Source: Breviolum minutum Mf 1.05b.01
Taxonomy: Eukaryota > Sar > Dinophyceae > Suessiales > Symbiodiniaceae
Assembly (NCBI GenBank): GCA_000507305.1
Contig: DF239050.1
Span: 272,361-336,360, forward strand
Direction of reading: 5' to 3'
DNA: 64,000 bases
A program made the position numbers and the translations under genes. Of the stretch, positions 12,001 through 25,264 are shown one piece after another; within the stretch, counting starts at the first letter, position 1, and every line of letters starts with the position of its first letter. A model generated the notes under the pieces. It worked only from the letters and a program-made list of their open reading frames with translations, was not told the DNA's origin and made no database searches.

Positions 12001-15000
12001 ACGTCAGCAAAAATCACAGCCGATGTTCCTACAACAACTTCGCCCTCCTGAACAACAGCATGAAAGAAGCAGAAGCCGAACAACAAGGTCTTGAAGACCT
12101 CAATGAAGGTCTGGAAATCCAGCATCATGCATGAAGAAAATAACATTGATACTCTTGAAGCTTGTCTGAACAAAAGAAGAAAACTAGTAAACTACAAATA
12201 CCTTGTATAGATATATACACATTAAATACACATATACATCAAATGTTTGTTTTCCTATGAATCATATTCAGCACAAGTTTGGACCCATTTTAAGACACTG
12301 ACCGAGGGCTTGTTTGATTCCTCGAAGAGCCGGTCGCTCACTGTGGTATAGGAACGAAGCCTAGGGATCCGTATGGATCACTGCACAAAGACGTCAGCAG
12401 TACATGTGATTCCTTGTCAAAAAACACTGCTTCTCTGATGGTGATGGATTAACGATATTGTACGTATTCTTATAAGCATGATATAGTAACCGTTGATAAT
12501 AATGAATTATGCATAAATATGACAAGTTGGGAATCCATATCATAACTTGCTATACATTGCACGCCCAAGAAAAGCTGACCAATCTGAAGGGATTCTTTTG
12601 ACACTTGGCATAGCACAAGTTTGCTCGAAGTCCGGAAGGAGGTTCGTTCGTCATCTTGACACCATTCTGCAACACCTGGTCATACAGTATTCGGTAATAT
12701 TCTTCAAAGTACTTCAAAAAGTTAATGCAGCCATCGGAAGGACGGATATCTCAAATATCCCCAACAAGGCTTGGAAGACAAGTGCAGGAGCACTACACTG
12801 AGTTGCAATGGCCAAAGCTGTGTTGTTGTTTTGCACGATAGAATCTACATTTCGTAGAGATGTGTAGAGTGTCCGTCTTGTGTTCAGGCTTCCCAGGCAA
12901 GTCTGGAACATCCTATCCCTTGTGTTCATTTCTTTGTGATTTTGGATGGAGTACATTCGATAGCCCGATAGCCCTGATTGTTTTCCGTCCCGACCTGCAC
13001 AGGGAATGATTTGGCTGGCATGGAAGTGAGCCACAGGCGGAAGTTGTTGGACATGGTCTCTGGGTCGAGTTGTTCAACCTTCAGATCGTGCCGTTGCTTC
13101 GAGGTGAAAAAAAAAAACGTGTATACCCTCTCAAATCATCCTTGGTATCATGCCTGGCATGGATGAAATAAAATGGTATATGGCTGGGCACTTCAAAATC
13201 ACTACGTGGCCAATCCTAATCCTAGTCCGCGCAATCCGCGTTTTGGGGGCCAATCCGTCTAATCCGCAATCCGGTGGATTACGACCAATTTGGGGGTTAT
13301 TCTTTCTGTCAGCTGGGCAGATATAAAGGAAGAGAAACAAAGAAGCAGAAAAGGAAGGCAATNAGATATAAAGGAAGAGAAGCAAAGAAGCAGAAAAGGA
13401 AGGCAAAGAACCAAAAACGCTCTCCGGCCTCATGTCTTCAAAGAAGCGCAGCGAGAAACCTGAAAAACAAAACCTAAGAATGCCCAAACAAGACCTACCT
13501 GGAAAACCTTAATCCGCAATCCCCCAAGCGGAGGCAATCGGTAAGCCCCCTAATCCGCAATCCGCTGGGGGATTAGGATTGGCGGTGAACAGCCCAGTAT
13601 GGTATATGTGTTATAATCGTATACAGTATACACCCTAAGGACGTTGCAATTGCTTCCAGCGTAGGCATCCAAGACCTCATGAGCGCTGAGCACTGCAAAT
13701 GCATCCGGTGCAACTGTACATCATATTTTCTTCTTCTTTACACGGCCAAGGCTAAGGTCAAAACTGCATGAGATGGCAGTTGGAAAGCAACACCCAACCT
13801 GGATGCCATGATAAATGTGAGTGTACATCTAGCGAATAGACTAGATGATACACATAATCTAGACTATTTTGGATTCATAGTATGAATCAATCTGAATCAT
13901 ACATTATAGAACTATCATTGACTATCAAAATAAGATATACACCGTACCCAAAAACAGATTGCCATACTTAGAACATTGAACATTCAACAAGGCAGTCTCG
14001 TGAATCGCGCCTCCAGTCTGCCGCGCTCGATCAATGAGGCTTTGTGCTCTTGGACCCTGGCCCTGCCTTGGTGGATCAATCGAATATCCGTCATCGTACA
14101 TCCGAATGTGAGGTTTGATATTTCAACAATGATCACAAAAATGACTATAGTATCTATCCATGATTATCCATGTATGTCATATGACCAATAATGACACAAC
14201 AGGGATCTTAGCTGAGCGGGCGACCCTAAAGAGATTGGCTCGAACTTTTTGGCCATTCCAACCCTGAGAGCGAGCTGCCATTCTGACATTGGGAAGTGCT
14301 ACGTGTTGCGTCATCTATCATCATTATCCTTCCCATTGAAACAAGCCTAACAAGACTCTTCTGCTTCTTGCATTTCCATCATGTTCGTGCATCTTCCATC
14401 TGCGGCATTCTGTGGCCAAGTAGCTGCTCTGCAAATCGGATGACGTCCGACACTGGATCGGTACCAGGTGAGAGAATGAAAATCAACGGCGTTGTGTTGA
14501 CCTTCAGTGGCAAGGCCATACTCAACCCTTTGCCTGAGAAACACCGTAGCACAGAAAGAAACTACAGAGTAACTTTTCTGCAATCTCCCTGAAATCTTCA
14601 AATGGAAGGCAAATGTTCCGTAAAAATACACATATTTTTATAGCATTAAGCCATAGCAAGTGATAAATCATCTAGAACCAAAACATGAACTAACACATTC
14701 TTCACATGTCACATGCTTGATCTATCAGCCAACATCGTCCTACGATCCTACACACTTTTAAATTGCATTGGATCTCCTATAGAATCAGCATGAATCGGCA
14801 TGCTGCCTGCGATCTGAGATGGTATGATGTTCTCTGCTACCAAAAAATATGATATCAAATCTGGATTGCATCCAAGAAATTATGGCGTGATTCATCATGC
14901 ATAAAGTCTTTATACCCACAACAACTGTTCTAGGGTGTCCAGTGTTTTCTCGCCCTGTGTAGGAGCGAGGCAGAGTCACTGTAGGACTTGGCAATGTCAA

Positions 15001-18000
15001 ATGTTGGAGGATCGACAAACTTTCCTCCAATTTCCTGGCGACGCAAACATTGTGGTTGAGACCAAGCAAATTACAATGTCATCATAATTATCACAGCTTC
15101 ACATCTTATAGGATGTTTGATCTTAGGATCTCAAATCTCAACATAGCTCAGTGCTATCAAAAAACAGAGCTCTATGTCAGATTGGTCAATGTATTCGCAG
15201 TGATCAGTTTCGTAGTTAATCTTCGTCGTACCTCACCTTCGTAATGAAATCGATGATTGCAGATTTTAAGCAGTCGATGCGGAAACTTCGCACAAAACCT
15301 GGCGAGGTTTTTTGTAGGGTCGGAAGCATCAAACAAGGCTTGGCTTTGGGGAAGGTTTGAGAGAAATATACAACAGAATTCACAAAATCAACAAATTGGA
15401 TCAAATTGTCTGGAACACTCTCAAAAACAATGGTTTTTTCCATGTTTCCATCTGTTGCGCGTGCCGCTGCTCCACAAGATCAAAGGATCTCAAAGGCATG
15501 AAATCTCGTTTGTTGCTGTCAAGGCTTTCAAATGTCCAGCTCCTCTTGAGCTGAAGACATGTGGCTTTGCACATGCAAAATAATCACGCTAAGGCAACTA
15601 CATCTTTCTGCAAAACAGTCGGGAACAAATCAATAGAACCAATCAAAGTAAAAGTAATTGACCTGATCAAAGCACTCGCAGCATGTCATCTGAAAGTTCG
15701 GGTGCAACAAAGCCAGGTCCTGGTGAAGGGGACAAACAAAAGATGACGCAAGACACTGTAAAATGCCGGTCCCCGGTTCTTCCAACCTTTTTTTTACGAC
15801 CTGTGAATATTCTGAGTCCTGCAGCTTCGCCCTGTGTTCTCTGCCTTTGTGGCCAATGCTTGGTCGTCACACCGCTTGACACAGCCTGGACCACAATGAT
15901 ATCAACGCTGACTCAAACCCTCAAAATTATGAGCAAATTTCACGCCTTTGCCCTCCAGGCTGCCAGCTCATCCTGATAAGATTCACAAGTTTGTCAAATT
16001 GTCAAATCAAAACTTTTCCTCACTTGCATTGATATTGTTTGCATTTGTTTGTCAACTCTGAGTGGTCCTGGTTCTGTGCAAAGCTTCTTGGCACCATGCA
16101 AACCTTAGCTACTGCTGCTATACCTGATGCATCCCACAGCAAGGTGCATGTCTGAGGTCATGACAGGTATGGCCATCCGCAAAAGCTCGGTTGGAAATGA
16201 TTGGCCACTGCCTTCAATTCAAAGTCTCTCTGATTGTTCAAGTGTTTAAGCTTCAATTTTTTCAATTCCTATTCGAGGTACAGCCAGCCACAAGATTGCT
16301 AGAGAATGTTTCAAATTGTTGTTTTTGCTGCACACACTGTACATAGCACAATGGGTACACACAGATACCGCTCGGGCCTTCGAGTCCGGGTGCGGGTTCG
16401 CTGCCGTGTACAAGGCGTCCATCCCACCTCAATCCGCAGGAAAGCGGCAACCAATCACATACTTCTGAAACATCTCAAGTCGGGATGCGGACTGTAAAAC
16501 AACAAGTCATTAAAAATGATTAAAACATATTAAAAATGCAAAACAGAAGGAAGATAGAAAGAAAACATGTTGAGTTCCCTCAGCTTTTAGTGTTTGTTCT
16601 TCAAATTATGGCATCATCACTTTACGTCTCTTGGCCTTCTTGCCAAAATGCAGACACAGACTGGTGGACATAACAACGACACCCAAGCATTGACTTTTTC
16701 AACACAAGCTGTTCTTCTAGCAAGTTGCAGTAGGATGTCGCCAGGGTAGAGGCTGATTCCAACTGCTTGTTTTTGCCAAATGTCACCCTCCAAAGCCAGA
16801 AAGTCACCTGCTCAAGTGCAGTGTGGAACGTCGGTCCATTTGGTTTTATATGATCTTGGGTATGACAGCAATGAGTATGCAGGGAGATTGCAGTTAGAAC
16901 AAAGATGAAATGAATTGCAAGATCAGTTTGGATCACACCTTGTTTTCGCAAACGCTGTGCTCCCCCAAGACTTTCGCAAATCTGCTCTTGGAATGCAGGC
17001 ACATGGCTTCCTCCCATATGAGATGTTGTGAGATGAAAGTGTCAGAAAGCACTTCAAAGGATTTGTGCATAAACTGCGAAGTAAGCACAAATATGCACAA
17101 AAACGATCATCATCAACATGTGCTCAGGTCGAGAAAGCATTGTTGAAGCTGTTCGGGTCCTGGTATACACACAAAGCCACCAGTGGACGGATCCGCAACG
17201 CAAAGATTTACGAAGCCCTGTGACGAAGTGGCAAAGTAAAGGCCACAAATTGCTCCAATTGCAAGTTGTATGGCATGAAAAACTGCGACATTTGGATTGT
17301 TTCATGTGACTTGATACTATTTGGCTTATATTGGCTTTTAGCCTCAAATGCACTCTGTGGTTTCCCCATTCAGTATGGGCAGTTGCCAGTCTTCTCATCA
17401 CTTTTTCTTTTGAAACTCCATCCAACCTGTACTGCAAGAAGTTCCTTGCGCTTGGAGACCTCGAAACGTTCCAAAGTCACGCACTGTTGGGAGGATTGTT
17501 GGGATATGGAAGTTGAAATGCATCCAAGCAGCATTCTGGTCCACATGAAGCCAACTTCCTCTCGTTTTCCATGTCTCCAAAACTTCTTTGGGTTTTTGTT
17601 GCCAAGGCCGCCAAAGGATCAGACCATCCTCGAGGTTTCATGAGGTTTCGCGGACTCAGAAATTGCTTTCAATAAGCATCAAACAATCTGCACGGAGAAC
17701 AAGCACTGAACCACAAGGCTAGCGTCCATTGATGTCAATAAATCTCCAGGCTCAACATCCTTGGAATGAAGTGACATGTGCGATTTTTGTTTTTTTGAAG
17801 TTTTGGGATTGTTTTGGAGACCTGTTCGTCATTCATGTCAGCTGTCCCTGAAAAAAGGCATGAATCATGATGTCATGATGGATCCAAATGTCCTGATGCT
17901 TCATGCATGTCATATAATCTGAATGGCAATCTGATCCAAGTGCACCTGGCACTTTGCCAGAAAAAATGAATCCGAGACACCCAAAGTGTTGCGAAGATGG

Positions 18001-21000
18001 ACTGCACCACCTCGCTTTTCTGTCGATGTCTGTCAATTTCTCTGAACAAAAAAACATCACATTTAACTCCATCACAGTCCAATCAATCAAAAATGATCCA
18101 AATCCATCATGGTAACACGGTATTTGATGTGAACGTATCCTATGAACGCAGCTGAGAAGCTGGATGTCCTCTCACTGTCCATGCAGCACGAGTTTGACCA
18201 GCACCTCTTACACAAACAATTCCTGTTGATCGATTGTCTTGTGGCCTTGGAAAACCATGTCTGAGAGGTTCCAAGAGCTTTTCACCGGGCTCTTTCTCAA
18301 ATATAAATTCATTAACAACACATTAATTTAGAAGTAGAACAGCAAACGAATCTTGTAATTCACATCTAACTCCGACAATGCTTTCATATATCAAATTATT
18401 ATGGTTTCCATTTTACTCGTCCTTTCAAGAAACTTTCAACTGAATGCTACCAATCGACCAACGCTGGTCTGCCATTGTCCAGGTTGTAGGATCTTCTCTG
18501 GAGATTCTACCTAGACCAACTTGAACAAATTTACACCACGGTGCGGCGACAAAAAACACAAACATGTAGAAAAGAAGAAACAGCTCTTAATTACTTCTTA
18601 ATAGTATTTGGTGAAAAAGCATACCTACAAGACGTGTAGCTACAATTGGTAATCTTGATTACGGCAGTGTCTTCAAACGAAGCATCATGCAACTCCTTGA
18701 ACGGGAACCCTGCCTGCACCGCCTCCACCAAAGCCTGGCATGGCGCATGGCATCACTCACTTTATCCGAAGTTGACAATCAATGCAAAAATCAAGCTACC
18801 TGGCTGCAAAATCTGCACCTATTCCTAGAGCCAAACCATTCTACACTGGGAATATGCCATCCGAAACCATCCTCCTATATGCCTGCCTATTAATCTATCA
18901 TGAATCATCATCATCGTAGTCAGCATCCCTGGCCCTCCATCATCCGCCTTCCAGCCATTGCCACAGCAAATCCTTGAGCTCCTTCAAAAGGGAGGAAAAC
19001 CAAACGATGGCTTCACCAAAATTTGATAACTTACGTGCAATCAAACAACTTTAAGTCTGAATCAGAAAACGAAACGTTGGCATTAGATGAGATATGATGC
19101 AATAATTTCATTGACACAGTATCGACACACAAACAACTGCAGCAGCAGCACCAGCACTCCTGGACCTCTTCCTTGCTGAAGACATCTTTGATGACCACAA
19201 CTCCATTCTCTTGCAGATCATTCAGCCAACCTTAGGGATTTGAGGCATACGATGAATACGGAAATGGCCACAAAGACTCCTGGCCTCCATGCAGCGGAAA
19301 ACGTCCGGCACATGCTGCCTCCAATTTTGTGGTGCGGATTCACCACAGTAGTCTTGATACAAGGGTAAAATATGGTTAAATGATATAAAATGACATGAGT
19401 CAAAGTAAATCGCATTCACAATGCATGAAATTTGCAATTGCAAATATCTTTAGACTGGCACCAGGCGTCGCACCTTGTGAAGTTGTCGTCTTTGCGACCA
19501 AGCTGTACAAATGCCTCCACATTATTGAAAACTTGAAGGCAAACAGTGAATGCTCTCTGTCTATGGAAGGAATCTTTCATCTTGCACAGGTCTGGCCTAT
19601 GCTTGCTCCTAGGAGGGTGCTTTGCCCTCTGCTTTCTCGCTGAAAGCGTTGTCTTTCTGGAAATCTGCAACGATAAATTGGTGCTCGGTGGAGTCGCATT
19701 TGCCGAGGCAAAAGATCGATTTCCATGGCTTCACGATGCTTCACTCATCACACAACATGCAGGTTGACAGTTTGATGCTGACTTTAGCATGTCGAATAGC
19801 AGTGAGAGTGGTCTTGTTTTGCTTTTGAAATGACTACTGTGGTCCTGGAGAATACTGAAGGACATGCACCTGTACTTGATCATGCAGCATGCATATTGTA
19901 TATCACATGAAAAAAATACACATTCTCATGCATGGCTGCACCACAGCCACTCCTAATCCCGACTGCATGGATCTGCATGGTGTGGCTTTTCCAGTGTGTT
20001 TGTCTGTGTATCTACAAACATGCTTGATATGCAGTTGTATCCATCGGGCTGGCAAGCCTTGTCTGGGGTGTTCATCTGTAAAGATTCACTTAATGATTTT
20101 GCGTGCTTGAACTATCTGGATTGAGGTTCGAGCCTTGTCTGAATGCAAGACTCTGATACACTGGGATATGCCATGTTCAATCAGCATCTGCACTATGATT
20201 CCAATAGCAAGCCAGCCATGCAAAGGCGTTGAAGTGGAGACAACCTTAGAAGAAAACTCATTGCACAAAAGCATCTCCAACATGGCGCAATACATCCTTT
20301 TCAACTATCCAAACTACCCTTCTGACAAATCCTATGTTTGCATTGTGCGAACAAAGAATTGTCTGTGCAAGCAGTATCTAACGTTCTAAAGCTCCGGCTT
20401 CTTCTCCCAGGGATCTGGAAGAAGTTCCTCCAACGATTCCGGCTCACACATGCGTTCAAGGAAACATCACAAGTTCTTGTGTTTTTTCTTATGTTTCTTA
20501 TGCCATTGTGGTTTCCAACAAGGAAGTTGAAACGGTTGAAACATACAGATACAGTATCTGATATGAGATATTCATCAAAGTACGAATCACATGATCCGGC
20601 TGCCTTCTCTGCTTCAACTGAGTCATAGATTTGCTTGAAATCCTGTCATTCAGAAACATAGGGAAACAATATATCGCTTCACTGTCAAGATCACAATGCT
20701 GAGACTAGTGCTTCCAGATTTGACACGACGGCTGTCTCAAAGCCTTGCAAATCTCAAGCAGAATGATTGAAATGATTGGAGTTGATATTCTGAAGCAACT
20801 ATGGACAGTTAGATGCGCCTCTGAATGCTGGTAGCCGAGAAAGGGTCAAGATCTCATTCCATCTTTGTGGTCCAACCTTGCGAGTCTAGCAGTATCAAAA
20901 AAACACGGTTGAAAGCTCAGCAATAGCAAAGGAAGGCTGGACTAAGCAGCAAACCCACTCTGCAGGAATCCTGCATTTATGTGATATTTATGAACGTCAA

Positions 21001-24000
21001 AAGCAGCTTTTTGTTCAGTGCATCGGAAAGAACTCAACCAAACATCTCAGAGTCGGTCATGGGCCCCTTCTCGAGCATGTCAGATGTAGGACCCACCAGG
21101 AGGTACCGTAGCTCTGCATCATCCACACGTTTGTCACCTGCAGCTTCCATATGCTTTAAACACTCTTTGTTTCCATCCATCATGCCAGCAAAATCCTGCA
21201 ACTTGCCATACGATGTCCATTCTAGTGGATGGTTTAATCCACAAGTTTATTATTCGGAATTTCAAGTATATTTTGTCAAATTGATATGCGTTGAACTGAA
21301 AATGAAGCACGTCTTCGGGCCTTTCATGATCCTGATGCAAAGAGCAAACGAAAAGAGTGTCTTATCCTTCTCGAAAAGACCCCGGCCTCGGGCGGGGGAA
21401 TTGGGGAATTGAATCCAGCTGTCTCAAAATATGGACAGATATGGAGAGGCCTCCAGTGTCGCCAAAAAAATATTGGAGCGAACTAAGTCACAAACAAATA
21501 TTCTGATACAAGGACTCTGTGAAGAAGTCCTCAGTGAACAGAATCTTTGAAAACAACTATTCACACATTACAAGACCTTGAAAGCGTCTGAGATGGTCTG
21601 AGTCTTTTTTAGCATCTGTGAACATTCAAAGTTCCCGGCTTGAAGGATCTCCAATCTTTCCTGCCCGCTAAAGTTGGTGCAAATATGCTGCAATCGACGT
21701 TGTAAGAAAAAACTCTTTGACAAGCACACCATGTCAGAAAGGTAAAAGAAGTTATACAATGACAATATAACGATGTCAAAATCTTAGATCTGTACATATC
21801 TCTACGTACTATATGTCATATTACGAAGTATCTCAGTCCTCCAGCACATCAGATTTGGGTGACTGATCCACTGCAAGCTGGAACAGCTGCTGGAACCTCG
21901 TTCACGAAAAGTGTACCATCCAAATGCATCTGCTGCCTCTATCCGTGGAGCCCAGAAACCACTGAAGGCTGTATTGATACATCGGATCGATATTCGCCAG
22001 CTCCACCTCGGGTGCGGCCATTGATATCAAGACATCTCACGACTAAACACAATCCTTATATTCGATGTGCCCCTCGCCGCATCTTCATGCCAAAAAAGGT
22101 GCGATTGCAAAGAAGAGAACTGCGGTTCGGTAGGCCACAGGACGGTATGACCTCATCAACATTGACTCTGGATCAGCCATAGTGAGATTGTGGGGCACAA
22201 AAACAGTCGCCCCAAATCTCCGCAACATTCAGTACCAAGCGTTGAAGGGATATCTCTGACAAATAACGGATATCTCTACCACTAACAAAAAGTATAGCAA
22301 TCTGAATCATCAGTATGTTCGACAAAAGAGTTCCTTACCTGGAAAAAGTGAGGTCAATCTTCTTGCAACATTGTGTTGTGCCAATACTGCTGATGTGGGA
22401 ATTCAAGAGTGATGCTAAAATCTTATCAGGTCCACTCAAATCCTCTGTCCTGCAGGACCTAGACATGAAGTGCTTTCAAATGTTTTGGTATTTAAGAATC
22501 TCATCTGCAAATCTTTATGACCTTTTCAACCTATCCCGGGTAACTTCCCATGCCATGCAGGGTCATGAAGGGTCGTGAATCAAAGGTAATGCACTATGGA
22601 TTCGGCTCGCGAGCATTGTCAATATCCACTTCGGTCACTTTTGCAACCTGCAAACAGAAGATTTTCCGATTGACAAATCAATGAACATTTAAAAAACAAA
22701 CAAGAGCTACAAACACTACAATTCAAATATTCAACATGTTCAGTATTTGTTCAATCATTGTTAACGCATATTGCTGATATCATCATGACCATCCCAAAAC
22801 CATCATGGAAATTGACAAATGAAAAAGCAATGTACTTGACATGATGGCAATATATTTTCAGTATCGATTGAATTCCTTGAATCTACTTCAAAGCTTTGAC
22901 CCCAAAGTGTAAATCTCGACGACAAATCATAAACACGACAAATCTCGAATCCATTCAAATCTGACTATGAGAACCCTTGGAATTGAAATGGAGATGAAGA
23001 GAATTGAAGAAACATATCTTCTGAAAGCTTCTTAGCACCTCCTGCTTCTCACCAATCTCCAAAGAAACTTGCTTCGAAGCAGTCACTTTGTCAACCTTGG
23101 CCCATCTTCATGATGTGCAACGGAATCCCTATGACTAAATGCATGCAATCTTCAGTTGCTTCATCTTTGAGCATTTCACCAGAGTGTCGTCCTCAAGCAC
23201 GTCGCCTTCACTTGCGGAGAGCAAATGAAGAATTTCGTCCTCGATTGTCAATCATTCGACACTCACTTTCTCGTTTGCACTAAAAATGGAAAAACAATGG
23301 AATTGGTTGCCAATTGCTCAAGCATGAATCACCAATAGCTGCTACTGAACTCTTGCAAAATGCTTTAGTTCCAAAGACTGCGTATTTGACCTATACTCAG
23401 CATCGCATAAACTGACATCAGGTGTCCTCGATCTCTTTCAACTGCTTGTTCATCTTTGCATTGTCTTTCACCTGTTGAGGTGGACGTCTAAACGGTAAAA
23501 AAGATGTGAAGCCCTGAGTCGACAGAAGTTGATCTCTGGGAGTCGTTTCTGCGTACCAGTTGGCTCTTCTGTTCTTCAAGATCAGGTCTTTCCTTTGCCA
23601 CAACAATGCCCAACATCTGATCCTGGCGTAAATTGTTGAGATAAGAAATGATGCCTCGGACAACATCAAGGCAATTCTTGTCAGTAACTTGTGATGTTTC
23701 TCAGCATTTACTGTATTATGTCTTAGGCTTTTCTGCCCTGAAACCATGCAGAAGTCTGTCCTCCAAACCGGTAGGCGTGATGGCGAAATTCAACAGAGTG
23801 ACCTGCCAGGGAATTAACAGGATTGCTCTGGATCGCTACAACACCAACTGAACAAACAAAATGAATTTATTGAATAAAGGCATTAACAAATTCTCAGCCT
23901 TGACCGATGTTTCTGGCGAATAATGTGGATTTGGCCTTGGATCCATAAGACTTTCCTGTCAATGCTCTTGCAACCTGCTTACGTATCAAATATGGAGACA

Positions 24001-25228
24001 TGTTGAGGTCCCAGCAGTGTGGTGGTGAGGTAGAACTTGAACGTGTCTGCATAGTTGATGGACCTTAACATTTGGATACTTCGGCTCCGTGATTTGAAAA
24101 TCTCTCAAATCTAGACGCAGCATAAATGGGGCCGGAGCTTGTCGCCAAGTTTGATGGTATAACCGGAGCCGTCCCTGACCTGTCTGCAATCTGATTCATC
24201 AACACCACAAAAATGGCATACAATAACACACAAAACACAACACAAGAAAGAATAGAAAATATAGCATAACAAATCATAACAAATATTCATATTCAGTGAT
24301 GTTTTTTTGCGAAATCAGATGTTCAAGTCTGCCTTTTGCTGCTGAAGAATGGGCTCCAAAGCAGGATCCAAGTTCAATCCAATATTCTCAAGCCTCAATT
24401 CGAGGAGAAGTTTTCAGGAACGAAGATTGTGTTGCAATGGCTAAGGGCTTGACAGAATCCATTTTCCAAATTGGATACCCAGCTCCAATGTGCGAAGGAA
24501 ATTGGTCTCGCTCATCTTGCAAACCTTTTGCGGCACTTCGTGCACCAGATCCAGTTTCGGCACTTAAGTATCATACGTTCAGTCACTGAGTGGCAGCAAC
24601 ATGCTTTTACACAATGGCTTGGACTCAGAGTTTCTTCGCCGCCGAGGTCATCACATCGAAACCTGTTTCAATGTCCTTGCCCATATTCTTGATGTACTTG
24701 TTTGCCTGAAGCAAACTTCATCGTCGGATCGGTCGGGGGTTCAGCCAATATGTGGCTACAAGTCTTGGAACAAAAGATCAATCCGCCTGTCGCTGCGGAT
24801 CTATCATCAAAGGCCACCGGCGCGAGCGGTCAATAATGATGGCATTCCTTAGTCGATCTGATCTATAAGATCTAGTGATCTTTACACCAACCATCATCTT
24901 CTGATTTCATCATCATGTAAGCTCTGCAACACTGGTGGTAGCATTGCTGAGATAAGGGTCAGGCTCAATGGACAGAGAATCATTCGGCAGAGAGTAAACA
25001 ACCCACCTGTTGATTCGCGTTGAGTGTTGTAATTACATCGCAAACCAAAAGCGGAAATCCAAAATGGACAAATGGACAGACTGATTGGGAGACATTTCGG
25101 CCAACAATTGCACTTGCATGCGCACTGCTGGATCTTGACAGGCTCTCCCAGCACACTCCGCATGTTGCATTCCTGCAGTCAACAAATTGGGTCCTCAACA
25201 CTTCTCTTGAGCAAAGCCTGTGCTTGTT

Positions 25229-25264
<36 letters not shown>

